DNA of 64,000 bases, taken from NCBI GenBank assembly GCA_963691655.1, contig OY829329.1:23549883-23613882 (forward strand), read 5' to 3'. Of the stretch, positions 35,452-48,328 are shown piece after piece (position 1 is the stretch's first letter; each line of letters starts with the position of its first letter). The notes beneath the pieces were generated by a model. That model worked only from the letters and a program-made list of their open reading frames with translations, searched no databases and was not told where the DNA came from. Made by a program: the position numbers and the translations under genes. Origin of the DNA: Toxonevra muliebris (Eukaryota > Arthropoda > Insecta > Diptera > Pallopteridae).

Positions 35452-36135
35452 TTTTCACTTTTTCTAATGAAAATAAAACACCGACGTGAATTTACGCGAT
35501 GTCTTCACACGTAGGTGAAAAAAAGAAAAGAAAGATGTCAAAAATTCATTTGACAGAACGGAAGCGTAGGGAAAAAGATAAGCGCAACCAACTTAAAATG
35601 TTAATATGTGTGTAGGGTTGCTATTTATCTCAATCTATTTAAAAAGTTCCTATTGGAATGTTGGTTATGTTTTGGCTTTACGATGGGTTATTTTTGTTTA
35701 TTATAGTTTTCTTTGCATTTACATAGACCAATACGATTTTGATTTCTATCAAGTTTTTTTTTCTTATTTTGCATTTATATTTATTATATTCTTTATCATT
35801 TTCAAGAAAAAGCATTTGAAAATAAGAAAAAAATAAGAAAATGTCTCTTTATTTTGAAATTAATTTATTTATTTTAATTTCCTTTTCTGATTGGAATTCT
35901 TTTTGTGGATGTTTACATTGGTGATGGCATGATCAATTATGTGAATGAAAGAGGCTGAAAAATAGGCAGCAAGAGAGAGATTTGCGATCATAAATAATTC
36001 ATGTTCAAATTACGCCGATGTGACAGTTTTCCTCATAATTTTTTAAAAGTTACCGCGAAAATAGCAAGGAGCAAAATGCTGTTTTGCCGAATGCCCAAAC
36101 CAAACAGTTAATAAAGTTCCACACAGACTGAAATA
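35452..36135. other. RpL5 upstream region and intergenic
   Basis: Minus-strand promoter side of RpL5 just above 35451. The 35600-35880 stretch is T-rich with hydrophobic chance frames. No gene. Confidence 0.4.
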
Positions 36136-36225
36136 ATAGAGATAGAAACTCGACTGTCTTTTTCTAACTACCTATTTTGTCTCTTTCAGACATGCGTTCA
36201 TGCTTGCGCCAATGTAAACAGTCAC
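36136..36225. mobile_element. MITE family 1, right half
   Basis: Matches the centre (ATAGAGATAGAAACTCG) and right arm (CATGCTTGCGCC) of the complete element at 58110-58277, ending GTAAACAGTCAC. Confidence 0.75.
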
Positions 36226-36995
36226 TATTGAATACAGAATTTTACGCTACATTACAATTTTGATAAACACTTGCGCTCACTGCATACAAGTACCACAGAT
36301 CGAAAACGTTACGAGATGCTAGGTTTCGTTTGCATAACCAAGCCGTTATTCTCGTTATTATGCCCTTACACCGAACAAATCCACTTAGAATTAATCATAT
36401 ATTATATAATTCAATCTTTTCTACGAAATTGATGCCAGAATCCCAGAATTCTGTTTCTATTTCTGTCGCAAATACACTTAATTCTCTTTCTGTTCCTGTA
36501 GGCCATTTAGGCAAAGCGGATCCAACAATTTCCGCCTTTTCAAAAGCGATCCGTTTCGAACTATGTTAATATGAAAAGCGAACGAGGCGAACATTTTTGT
36601 TCCAATATTTCCATGAAATTTGACAGGAGATTTGTCACTGAGAGTAAAAAAGTCTCATCTAATTTTTTTTTAATAAAAAGAACATTTAGTTCATTTCGCA
36701 GCAGTTTGCATATAAAAATATGTATTGATGTATTGAGAGTAAAAAAAAAAATCAATTATCCCATGTAATTAATACATTAAGGTGCTTCACGAAAAAAAGT
36801 TGTTGTACACCTCCAAAAATTAACCTCGGTTTATTTTATGATGATTCCCAAAATATTTCAGCTCTACCGATTACCGTTCCATTTTTAACAAAACTCTAGA
36901 AAATCGCATTTTCTAGAGTCTGCTAGCTGTCAGCACGCCATGTTATGTATAAGTAGAACGAAATGAAAAAACTATATGAGTTTTGTTTGATAAAT
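36226..36995. other. Intergenic, no gene seen
   Basis: 36330-36570 reads open on the plus strand but lacks a recognisable domain or splice context. It could be a repeat fragment. Confidence 0.35.
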
Positions 36996-37001
36996 TTTAT
37001 T
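36996..37001 (-). terminator. Polyadenylation signal for fructose-1,6-bisphosphatase
   Basis: AATAAA on the minus strand about 190 bases after the stop codon at 37187-37189. Confidence 0.4.
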
Positions 37002-37186
37002 ATAAAAATATAATGCGTACATATTTCAAAAATTTAATTTGTCAAATTATAAATTAAGCTCCTTGTTTAATTTTAATTAATAGAAAAAATAATAATAATA
37101 AATCTGTCACTCTTTATACCTAAAACATCATCATGTGGCAAATGTGTATGTAATAAAAAGAAAACCACTACAGGAACCTTTCACGC

Positions 37187-40096
37187 TCACTTTTTGTGCA
37201 CATAGCTTAGCGCTTCCTCGACATCCTTCTTTGAACCGAGGAAGATCGGACTGCGTTCATGTATCTTTTGAGGTATAATATCCAGAATGCTAATCTCGCC
37301 ATTACTAGCTAAACCACCAGCTTGAATCATCAAATAAGCCATTGGAATACATTCGTAAAGCAGACGCAATTTACCATTTGGTGATGACTTGGTAGCGGGA
37401 TATATGAAAATACCACCATACTTAATGGTACGATGTACATCAGCAACCATGGAACCAACATAACGTGCACCATATGGTTTTCCCTTGGTAGGATCCTTCT
37501 TGGCAGCTACATAATTGAAAACACCCTCATCCCAATCAGATGCATAACCTTCATTAATCGAATAGATTTTTCCCTTTTCTGGAACGCGCATTTCAGAATC
37601 CGTTAAAATGAATTCACCAATTGCTGGATCATAGGTGAAACAATTTACACCAGCGCCTAAGCTAAGCACAATAGCGGTAGCCGAACCATACAGCGCATAA
37701 CCAGCGGCAATAACTTTATTGCCCGGTTGTAGCGCATCTTGAATGGTGGGTGCAACACCTTCAATAGTTTGTTTACGATAAATGGAAAATATCGAACCGA
37801 TCGATACTAAACAATCGATGTTGGATGAACCATCGAGTGGATCGAAGCAAACGATGTATTTGCCCTGCGAAAGAAAGATAAAGGTGTTATTATAGTTTAT
37901 TTATGCGGTCAATTTCAAAAGAGTTTACACTCTGTCTCTCTTTCTAAAAGAAACTTATTGAAAACCAACAACAAAAGTTACATACATAACTGAGCGATTA
38001 TTAGAAAATATCAACTCTTTTGATTTAAATTTTAATGTTTTTAGTATTTTTACCTGTTTCTCAGTTTCAACTTCAATGCAATTCTCATTCTCTTCAGATA
38101 CCAACAGACATGTTGTATAGGATGATTTCAACATGTTGATGAATAGTTCATTCGAAAGCACATCCAGTTTTTTTACCTCTTCGCCTTGTACATTTATATC
38201 ACCAGCAATGCCATGAAGTTTAGCAATTCCTGCTTTACGCACAGCAGATGCAGTGGCCTTGATTGCGGTTTGTATGCAATTTAACAGCTAAAATGGAAAA
38301 TGTAGCATATATTTGTACAGTAGAGTACGCATAAATGGAAATGTTAACGGAGATAATGGAAGCTGGACGATTTTTTTTTCATATCGCACACTAACTACAA
38401 TAGAGGCGTAACTCAAAATTGGAAATTTTCTAGGAAACTATTCATATGCATATTTAATGTAATGAAATGTTATTTTCTATAAAATACAGTTTTATATGAA
38501 TCCTAAAAATGTTCTATTTTGAATTGTATCCCTTTTGCAATTAGTTAGTTAGTGTGTGATACATATGTGTATGGTTGACATATATGTTGACTGCAAATGA
38601 AACAAAATCATGGCGTTTTCGTTTCACCTTTAACGTTTTAACATCCGTCACTACAGTTAACGTTTCCGTTTCTGTTTATTCCCAAAGAAACTTCAAAATG
38701 CGGCCAAAGAAGTTTCACTTAAAAAAAATTCTTGCTGCTCTTTCCTAAAAATCAAACTTTGATTATTTATGAAGATTTCCAAATTGTTTTGGTTCTAGCG
38801 ATAAGGTGTCGTGATTTGGATCGTTTGAAAATAAACACAAATCTTTCTAAAATCGTCTTTTGTATGGAATTGGATGAAAACCAAAGATTGTATGAGATTG
38901 ACGGAAATTATCACAAAAATCTCACACTTATCACTTTTGAATTTCAATTATTTGGGACCTTTATTTGGCCAAAAAGGATCTAATAAAAAATTTTCCCATA
39001 CAAAAGGCGACTCTTAGGGGTTGTTTCGAAACAATTCTTTTCACTACAGAGTATCGTTTTAGACAAAATACGAATTTTGAGAATCTTCATAAAATGAAGC
39101 AAACTCGATTTATAGGAAGAATAGTGTGCATTTATCCGCACTCTAATGTATTTGAATGTAGCGCGCAATCAAAGCGAATGCACCGTGGCAAAACAAGCGA
39201 GGGAACTTGAACTTATTAAGTTAAATTTAACTTCGTATTCATTTCATTATACTTACTTGTGATAAATCACCGGTGGCATTCTTGAATTTACGTTGCTCCT
39301 TCAGTACAAAACGCGTCAGCGTCATGGCATTCGAATCAAAAACTTGACCTTTCTCAGCCATGTTTGCTATGTGTGATGAAGATTAAAGGTAAATAAATAT
39401 TAAATTATAATTATATCTTTAGATAATAATTTAAAACAAAACAAATATAAGTAATTATTTTTTTTTGAAATAAAAGCAACTAGAGCAACTCATACTTATG
39501 TTAGTAAGTTATATAAACTGAAAACTGAAAAATCGATTCAAAACATGCTAAGGCAATAAATATTTTCGTGCAGAATTTATGAAACAAAATTTGTTTGCTC
39601 AATTTTAATTCAATTCCAATTTGAAATAACTTAAACAACTAAGTTCAATCGAAAATGAATTATTAAACATGCTCATTTACACATATTCAAGAAACAGTCG
39701 TAAGAGTTAAAAGCTGGTGGGTGCATTTACAAATCTAGTCGGAATCCAGCTGCTCTGTATTGCACTGATTTTTTTTTGTCGGATTTGTAAATGTGACCAC
39801 GTATTCGTATTCTGGAATAAGGTAAAGTATATTAAGTTTTGCCAATTTTCTCTAAAAGAATTTAAGAAACATTGATATTTTTATTATGTACATACATTCA
39901 AGGGAAATCTATATGTGCATAAAGGGAATAATACAAGATTTTCATGTGTTTGTTATTGTATATTAGAAACAAAGCGTTAAAATTGTTTTTGTTTTTTTAT
40001 ATTAATTAACGAAAAAGAAAATAGAAAACAACAGCAACATCAACAAAACTAATAAAATCTTTATATTGTTCACTTACGATCCTGAGCATCAGCCAT
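37187..40096 (-). CDS. fbp: Fructose-1,6-bisphosphatase
   Basis: Exons on the minus strand are 40096-40078, 39366-39257, 38287-38054 and 37864-37187, giving 346 residues in phase. The first exon encodes MADAQD and exon 2 carries a second in-frame ATG (39361, [18 protein letters not shown]), which could be an alternative start. Visible features are the N-terminal AMP-site region ([12 protein letters not shown]), [11 protein letters not shown], the metal-binding loop [55 protein letters not shown] and [21 protein letters not shown]. The enzyme removes the 1-phosphate of fructose 1,6-bisphosphate in gluconeogenesis in the cytosol. All key residues are present. Confidence 0.97.
38288..39256 (-). 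other. fbp intron 2
   Basis: 969-base AT-rich intron with GT-AG ends. 38700-39200 is less AT-rich and partly open on both strands but shows no recognisable protein. Confidence 0.6.
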
Positions 40097-40790
40097 TTTG
40101 ATTTTTTATATAATATTGTCTTTATTGTCTTAGAATTTATAACCTAAAAAAATAATATTGCATAAGGATTTTAATAGATTTATATCACGCACAAATCTTA
40201 ATAGCTAAGAATAAGTTTATATATATATAAGTCTATACAAATCAAGTGCTTAAGTCCTTGAATTTTCAAAAAAAATTAAAAATTGAAAAAAAAATTAAAA
40301 AAATTTTAGCTTTTATGCTTTCTAATAATTTCAAAAAAATAAAAAAAATACGTTTATCGCAAACTTAAGAGTGTAAAACCCTTTTTGCGGCTCTTGAAGT
40401 AAGTGCTTACACATAGAAAATATGCGGTTTAAAATAAATAATTTTTTTTATTGGACCGAGACACTTTTGATAACAATATACAAAAAGCTTCTGTACTTCA
40501 ACTATTTTGAAACCAGTTTTTATAAATACAAATAGCAGTTAGACACAATAATGCGATTGGATTAAAAGTCTAAATCATTTTGCTTTTTACGCATACGAGG
40601 ACTTGAGAAAATATTAAAAAAATTTTAAATTCTTCAATCGTTTTTCCACTATACTAATAGCGTTTTCTTTTCTCGATAAAATGATGCATTTTTTCTGTAC
40701 CGTGCGAGGGCTGTCAAATTTCAGAGAGTATTGTGTTCTTTTCTAAAAAATGTTGCCTTCTGAGAGGGGGAAAATGCAACACTTTTTATA
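40097..40790. other. Upstream of fbp, non-coding
   Basis: AT-rich with A-runs. No TATA box or second gene is evident. Confidence 0.35.
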
Positions 40791-41288
40791 GTGCGGACAC
40801 ACGAGAGTGCGTTTCAGGCAAATTTAACATTTCGTTGAAATGAGTCTGAAATGCAGAATTTCGCCATACAAAAAGTGAAATGCGTCTGAAATGAAGAAAT
40901 TAACTAACAACCCTCAAACGCAAGGTTGTAAAAAATGGGAAAAATTTAAGATTTATTACATTTTTTTTAGACATTTTGGATTTTGTTTTCATAACAGCTG
41001 CTCTTGTAATATTTATTAAGCTAAAAAATAAAATAATAGAGTCGGAGAGTAACTCATTGCCATTCCTCCAATTATCCATAATTGTTAAATAAATTCTTAG
41101 TCTCCAAATTTAATTGAAAGGCAACATTTTTAATTATTTTTATTTGCACAAAACACACACAAACATTCTTCTTCTTCTCCAAACTTGTAATCTGTCAAAA
41201 AACTAATTTGAAATTCCTTTTTTTATCGTGTGTCCACCTTAATTTGAAATGCAGAATTTCAACGAAATTAGTTCTCGTGTGTCCGCAG
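40791..41288. mobile_element. MITE family 2, both ends present
   Basis: Left end GTGCGGACACACGAGAGTG and right end (reverse complement CTGCGGACACACGAGAACT) are inverted repeats flanked by TA on both sides. Sub-terminal GAAATGCAGAATTTC-like blocks are also inverted (near 40850 and 41250). The 498 bp carry no ORF. TA flanks suggest mobilisation by a Tc1/mariner-type transposase. A deleted copy lies at 18241-18460. Confidence 0.8.
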
Positions 41289-43125
41289 TATTACACTCAA
41301 GTAAATGACGGGGTAAGAATGTAGCCCTGCAAATTAGTTGTTTCTGACAGGATAGCATTATTATGTTTTTTTCTTACACTAAAAATGCAAAATTTTGCCA
41401 GGGTTTAGGGCAACATTAAAAAATTGTTGCCATGGCACGAGGCAAAAAAATGCAACATTTTGTGAAGAAAAAAAAACGCTATAAGCATTGAAGTATTTAG
41501 AGGTAGATGCATTTTTTCAAAAAGTAGCTATTTTGAACTTTTGATAAGTAAAAGGAACTTTTTAGAGATGCATTTTTTGAAATGGGTACAAAAGAGAGAG
41601 TTAGTAGTAGATTATTAATACTACTTTTATTACTTAGTACTAAATTATAAATTTTATTTCTAATAAAAAAGTATAAATAATGTTATTTGAATTTGTTTTC
41701 TTTATAAGCAAACACCTTGGTCATGTTAAAAGTTAAAAAATAATATAAAAAGCAGGAACTAATTATCCCTACGTACATGCAGTACTATGCAAATTATTTT
41801 CTATAAGTTCTTACTTAAAAATTTAACTATGAAAATACAGCGCTGTTGCAAAAGGAAGAAAAGTATCAAAACAAATGTTTTCCTAATTGTCAAAGTTCCT
41901 CTTACTTGTCAAAATGCATCTACCTTCTTAATTCTTCTGCCATGGCTATAAGTATACTTGAGTTGGCTTAGGTTTCTTAATAAGAATGGGAAACATATCG
42001 ATACTTGTCGACAACTTATCGTTAAGCAGTAGTATCGAAATATATCGGCAACTTTTGTTGGTAGCGATAAATATCGATATTTCAAAAACATCTACATATC
42101 AGGGGAAATTTATAAATGATTTATTTTGGGTAAACTCCTTTTCTTTTTTCCGTACATTCTCTTCACCATCATCGTCATCATCTTCTGCTTTTTTTCTTTT
42201 TGACGTTTTGCCATTATTTCTTTCTTGTTTTTCCCGCTCTAATTACGAAATTTTGGGATCGGTAAAAGGCTTCTATTTTCTTGTTTTGTGCAATAAAATA
42301 TATTTATTCTCAATATATTCCAAATAACTATTTATTTTCACATTTAGACCGAATCCCGGTCGCTTCTGTATCGTCAAATACAGTTCCTTTGTTGTCTCAA
42401 GCTATTGTCCATTTAAGCAACTATCTAGAGGAATATACTTTTACTCAGAAAATGGACATTGTGCAACTTGGCTTAAATTACACTTCTTGTGACGATTTAA
42501 AAGTAATTGCTTGGAAATAATAATTCCAACAACGTACGTACCATCTTAGAGAGACTAAATTCAACAGCAGGAAATACAATCGTGGAAAAACGATCATGAT
42601 TGTCGTATATTCTAGCAGAAAAGCTTACTTTCTTGAGGTAAGACTTCAATTTTATAAAAATTGAATAAAATTAAGAAAAAAATTATTTTTATTGGTATAA
42701 TTGTTAATAAATGTATATCTTTATTTTTAACTATGTATTTTTGAAGTGAAACTTCTTTTCTCTTGTCCTAGAGTAAAACCAACCGGATGTGACGTCGCGC
42801 GTAAGTTTGCAATGCGACATAATTTTGTCGAGCAATGGGTCTAAATATCAATATTCCGTAACTGAATTCACTAGCAAACTGTATAATAAACGATTCATAA
42901 ATAGTTTTAATTCAATATATATTAATTACACACACATACACACGCCTATGGCAGAAAGAACAATGTGTAGCGTCGCCATCTTAAAGTTTATGACAGTTAT
43001 ACATTTCACATACAGATGGCGCAAACAAACGGCCAAGGAATTACATGAAGATGTCGCACAGTCATCGACATTACCGGTACAGAGTTGCAATTTCTTTTCT
43101 AGCATTACTCCCAAAAAAAAATTGG
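41289..43125. other. Intergenic; coding-like fragment and TATCGATA motifs
   Basis: 41990-42080 and 43390-43450 hold clustered ATCGATA words in partly inverted orientation. A frame after acceptor TTTTCACATTTAG (42347) reads IPVASVSSNTVPLLSQAIVH and ends at 42520. After a frame change NVRTILERLNSTAGNTIVEK follows, up to a donor near 42636. No family was recognised. It is probably the inside of an old element. Confidence 0.35.
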
Positions 43126-43320
43126 TTGTGTATTAACGAACACAAGGCAGAAGTGAAACTTCTTGTGAACTAAACGAAACACAAGCAAATGAAATTAAAA
43201 AACACAAGCCAATGAAATAAAAAATTTAGCGATTGAAAAATTTCATTTGCTTGTTATTTGCTTGTGTTTCGTTTAGTTCACAAGAAGTTTCACTTCTGCC
43301 TTGTGTTCGTTAATACACAA
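43126..43320. repeat. 195-bp near-perfect palindrome (foldback)
   Basis: The first arm starts TTGTGTATTAACGAACACAA and passes through AAGTGAAACTTCTTGTGAAC; the second arm, ending AATACACAA, is its reverse complement over about 70-75 bp with one indel. The loop is about 45 bp. Arms are almost unmutated, so insertion is recent or the arms are being homogenised. Confidence 0.9.
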
Positions 43321-46300
43321 TTTAGTTTTTAGTTATCTCATTTTTTTTATGTATACCTAACTATGAACACCTGCATTATTAAAACTCTATAGGTCGACAA
43401 ATATCGTTAATTATTTTCAAAGTATCGATATTTGTCAACAATCTCCAGGACCGAAATTTCCCATCCATATTTCTTAACTAATTTTCAAAACACGATTTCA
43501 ATATTTTTTCAATAAGAAATTTGAGTACTCAAACGCAATATAAATTTGTTTTTGAATTTTAGAGGGTGTAAGAGTTTTTGGCTTATCCCTAGGAAATGAG
43601 GTGGCCAGGTGTAAAAAAAAAAATATGCGAAATGTGGAAAATATGAATTTAAGTAGAATTTTGCCCATTTCTCTATATTTTCTTTTTATACAAGTTAGGT
43701 CAGCCGTAGCCTTTTACCTAGGTGAATTTCTTATTTTAAATGCAAAATAATCAATTTTACTATTTTTGCAGATTTTCAAAATCACCTTCCAAAAAAGTAT
43801 GACTGTTCACCTGGCTTTTAAATCAGATGAAATACAATATTTTTAGGTTATCTAAACGCAATTTGAAAGACAGTATATATATAAATGCTGAACAGTGATT
43901 ACTTTTGGAAAAAAATTTATAAATGCATAAATGAGGCCCGAAATGGGTTAAAAGTATTAGAATATTCAAAAGTATAGAATGTTTAAGTAATGTCTGCCAA
44001 AAATTTGCCAAATTTCTTAAATTGGATTCACGCGATTTTGATTTGTATGGACTCATATATTATTACTAAAAAGTATAACTGAAGCAAACAGTTGCCAGGA
44101 TTACATAAGCATTTAGTATCTTTTTATGTTAAAAAATTATGTTGTTCTATTTGGCTTTTGAGAGCATAAATCAAATTACTCTCACTATCGATTTTCATTC
44201 ATTCATTCCCTCTCTAATCGCAAGAACTATTCTCCTTCAGAACATTCAAAGAATCAGAATCAATTTGCTGAGGCCCACAATACAAAATCATTCAAAAATA
44301 ATTTTGAATAATATTACTACAAATGAAATCCATATTGATCAATGTATTCTATTTATTAGATTAAAAATGTAAAAACTGAACTTGAATGAATTATAGAAAA
44401 ATAAAAACAAGCATATGAATAAATACATATAAATAATAGAAAACAGAAAATCAAATGAAAAGAAACTAAGAATTAAGAGGACTAACAAAATTTAATGTCT
44501 TCTTATCTCTCAAATATGTACGTGATTTAAATACATTACTAAAGCACGCACTTTCGACTAAGTATTCTGATAATAGGAGCGTTTTTTCGCTGACACAAAT
44601 AGCATTTTACTTGTACAACAAAAACAAATGAATGTTAAGAATTTCAACACAAAATGATTCCTATTTCATTACTAAACGTTACAGCTTTGTGTACAAATGT
44701 GTAATTTTGGTACTACTTACATTTTTCATTCGATAACTTGCAGGGATGACACCAAGTATGCATGAACATAATTGGTGTTAGCCATTCTTATCGAATAAAA
44801 AAAACTAAATAAAGGAAGTAATAAAAAAATTATGCCAATATATCAAAATTTTCTTATATATTATATATCAATATATCAAGAGCCTGACGAGTATGTTAGC
44901 CAAAAATTATCAGATTTGAAATCGGTTTAGACAATTCCAAAATATTAACGTCGGAAGTTTTCTAAAATTCGCTCATTGAACAAAGCATTGCATTCATCGT
45001 TGTAATAATCATTGCTTAAGCGGGAGTAAATAACAAATGAGAGAGAGGGAGAAAAGAAATGAGTAACGGCATCTCTTAGAATTATCTAACGAATTATCTG
45101 CGTACACAAATAACAAAGCGAACACCAACGAGTAGTTTGGTTCTCTTTTGATATTTGTTTTTTCATAAAGAGGTTTTTTCCGCAAAAAAATAGCCCCAGT
45201 TACTTTTATTGTTTTTGTTATAAATATTAAAAACTTGAAACCGTTATTCATATCTAAACATTAAATAAGAATTTTGTTTTGGACACTCGTCTGGCATCAA
45301 CTAATATGGGCACGCTTAATCATAATCCATCAAAACCCGATATTAAAAAATTTGACACAAAATCAGTTGTTTTCCGATAAATTTTCTATCGAGCCAAAAA
45401 GTAACTGGTTTCTTTACTATTTTAGAACGAGTTCTCATTTCTGATATATTCTGCAAAGGTTTAAAAATTCAAAACCAAAAGCAAATATTTCTCCATGTTT
45501 TTTATTTCATTGCAGCGGATCTTTTTAGCTGATACGCTATGTTGTCATAATCAGCATTAAGTTTAGCTATGTCTGCTTTTAGACGAGACAACTTGTTTCT
45601 GGAAACTGTCAAATGTGATGGCAAGTGGGGTGCATACCCCTTTCGTCTTACCCCCTCTTTCAAACACATTACTAATTACAGCGCATGCTCTGGAATTTTT
45701 GACGTTTATTATCATTTTCATTTTCTGTTTTCTCTTTCATTTTCACATTTGCGCGCAAAAGTTGATTAATTGGAAAATATTCTTGTTCGGGGTTGGTATG
45801 TGACGGTTTCTATTATAAACTATTTACTTCAATAGACATCTATGTTACGTTTGACTTCTAATTAAGTTATGTTTCCATAATCAGATATGTACTCACAAAG
45901 TGCAGTAAATAAGTTTCTATGAAACAGTTGTTTATGTCATATTAAGATTCTATGATCAGGCCTTAAGCCTTGAAAAATTTCGCTCTTTAAACTTTTCCCA
46001 ATATACGCCCTCTTTTAGATTATTGCCAGAAATTGGTCTTGTTCACTATACTCCTCCCCATTTTTCTTACACCCTCGAATACAAACTCAAAATGATTGCT
46101 GACAATTATTAACTAATGTAAAATGGGACTATTTCTCGTAAATATTCTTTTTTTTATCTATTAACTAAGTCCTTAGAAATGAACACAGATCAACTTATTA
46201 TGATTGTAGTTCAACTAGAGTAGAGTGCAAAGATAACACTGCACAACAGCAATATAGTATCTGCGTTATGGCCCAGTTTCATAAGATAAGGGGTTCATGG

Positions 46301-46715
46301 ATGAAATTTTTTTTTATGTTTATTTTAGCTTTTTTACACGATTTTTGCAATTTTAAGAGTTTTGTATGAAAAAAAAAAACATTTTCATAGACTTTAAATT
46401 TTTTGTGTATTTGGTAGATTTTCGTTTTTTTTATCCAAAACTCTTAAAATGGCATAATTCGTGTAAAAAAATAATGAGAAAAAATGTTCAGATTGTTGAT
46501 AAGCGGTCAAAAATATAAAAGAAAAAAAAAATCGGGCCTCAACTCAAATATTGTTTTAAAGTCCAATTTTGCTGTACAGTGTAATTGGCCCCTACATATA
46601 AATATGTTGATATGTTAAATCATATTGATAACTGCTTATCAAACTATGAGATATCATGGATTTAAAACTACACACCTACTAGTATAACTTTCACACATTT
46701 AAAATACACTCTCTG
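43321..46715. other. Long intergenic stretch without a supported gene
   Basis: AT-rich throughout. Several 60-80 codon frames occur by chance and lack domain or splice support. 45438-45570 holds dispersed repeat copy B, shared with 13074-13180. Confidence 0.4.
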
Positions 46716-46805
46716 TACATATCGTCGCCTGAGAATTGATTTGGCGTATAGGCATAGGAATACTTATACACATACGCTAAATCAATTCTCAGGCAACGAT
46801 ATGTA
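46716..46805. repeat. 90-bp palindrome
   Basis: Arms TACATATCGTCGCCTGAGAA and onward to GGCGTAT pair with 46771-46805 with three or so mismatches; the loop is about 20 bp. Ends are TA...TA. No ORF. Confidence 0.8.
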
Positions 46806-48328
46806 GATGAAACTTTTTGTGTAGTTAGACTAATGTTTGTGGAGAGTCTACATTGTAGATTATTTTCAAAAACCAAACTGAATACATATTTGTTTGATTC
46901 AAATAACTTGCTATTGAATCACGAAAGAAATTGTGGATCTTTATTCCGCACAGGTAATTTTTGTTTGAAACCATAAAAAGATTTCTTTTTCACATTTATC
47001 TTTCTACGCCACTTTAATATAGCTCTGAATTGTTCTTTTAATCTTTATTCTTATGAGCTATCCTAAAATTCAGTTTTTTTCTCTCCCTGAAGTTGTTTAA
47101 TTTATTTATATTATACCATACATTTACATTTTGCCGGTATTTATTAATATTTAACCTTTCATTTAACATTCAAATGTTCTAAATGGAAATGCGTACACGT
47201 GTTTGCAGAAATTTACTTTAAGAACAATAACAACAATACAAAAAATTAATTTAATATAAAGAAAAGATTATAAAAATTTATCTTATACTCATCATATGAT
47301 TAACTATAGATACATTCGTACAAACATATATATGTTTGTTCGAATATATATACATATGTACATATGTATATCTGTGTCTATACTATTTTTATTAGATATT
47401 TTTGGATGTGAAGCATTTATATGAATTTAGTTGCTACACCACAATCACTTAATAGGACGAACAATTTCTTCTTTTATATTCTTTATTCCTGTACACTATT
47501 TTCTCTCTTTTATAGTTTCTCGTTTAATCTTATGATTTAATAAATACATGAATATGTATTCAATGTTTTTTATACATAAATCTATAAAGCAACACACAAT
47601 TACTCGTTTTACTTACAATTTTATTAAATTAAAATTTCTATAAGAAACTCAAACAAAAATTAAATTATGAACCAAATATTTCCGCCTCACTTTCACTTGA
47701 GTCTAAAACCGACAATTTTATTTTTGAGACTGAACTCAAATGCTCAAAATTTGTCAAGAAATAACGAAAAAATATACGCTTTGTAAATATATAAGTAGTA
47801 AATATAAATATGTATACCAAAAAAGAGAACATTGACATTGGTTTGCTAGGAGGAAACCGACTACGCTCTAGCAAAAGAGCACACAAAAAAAAACACAAAC
47901 AACTTACATATTTATATGCAAAGTAGTCGTAGAACGATGGCACAAAATTCACTAATAAACTAGTTAATCTATAATTTTGTAATGGTGAACTTGAGTTTTT
48001 TTTAATGTAAATGTATTGATTAGGTCGTGGTTAAGCAGTTCCTTTGGCACTATACTTTATAACTACCGAATAAATTATGGTAAAGAATAACTATCGCTCC
48101 GTTGAAGAATACAAAAGAATCTTTAAAGTCGTTGCAAGAGAGCGAGAGTGCATATATATGAAAGCGAAAATATTTGAGAATAAACTAGAAACTATAACAG
48201 AGAGAAAATAGTGTAAAGGAATAACGAAATAATGATAAGCTCAAAACAAACAAAAAAACAAAAAATAAATAAGATATGTACAGCCGGTCTTAAGTGACTC
48301 TTACTCATACTGGTACACACGCTTGTGT
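46806..48328. other. Intergenic, no supported gene
   Basis: AT-rich with alternating AT/GT simple sequence near 47325-47370. A 95-codon hydrophobic minus-strand frame at 47665-47952 has no domain and a skewed composition; not called. Confidence 0.4.

Noticed and set aside
35606..35836. 76-codon membrane-like ORF upstream of RpL5
   Set aside because: T-rich DNA yields Phe/Ile/Tyr runs by chance, with no similarity to a known protein.
36330..36569. 79-codon plus-strand ORF near fbp
   Set aside because: No domain or initiation context and the reverse strand reads equally open; not supported as a gene.
47665..47952. 95-codon hydrophobic minus-strand ORF
   Set aside because: AT-driven Phe/Tyr/Ile-rich composition, no domain, no promoter or splice support.
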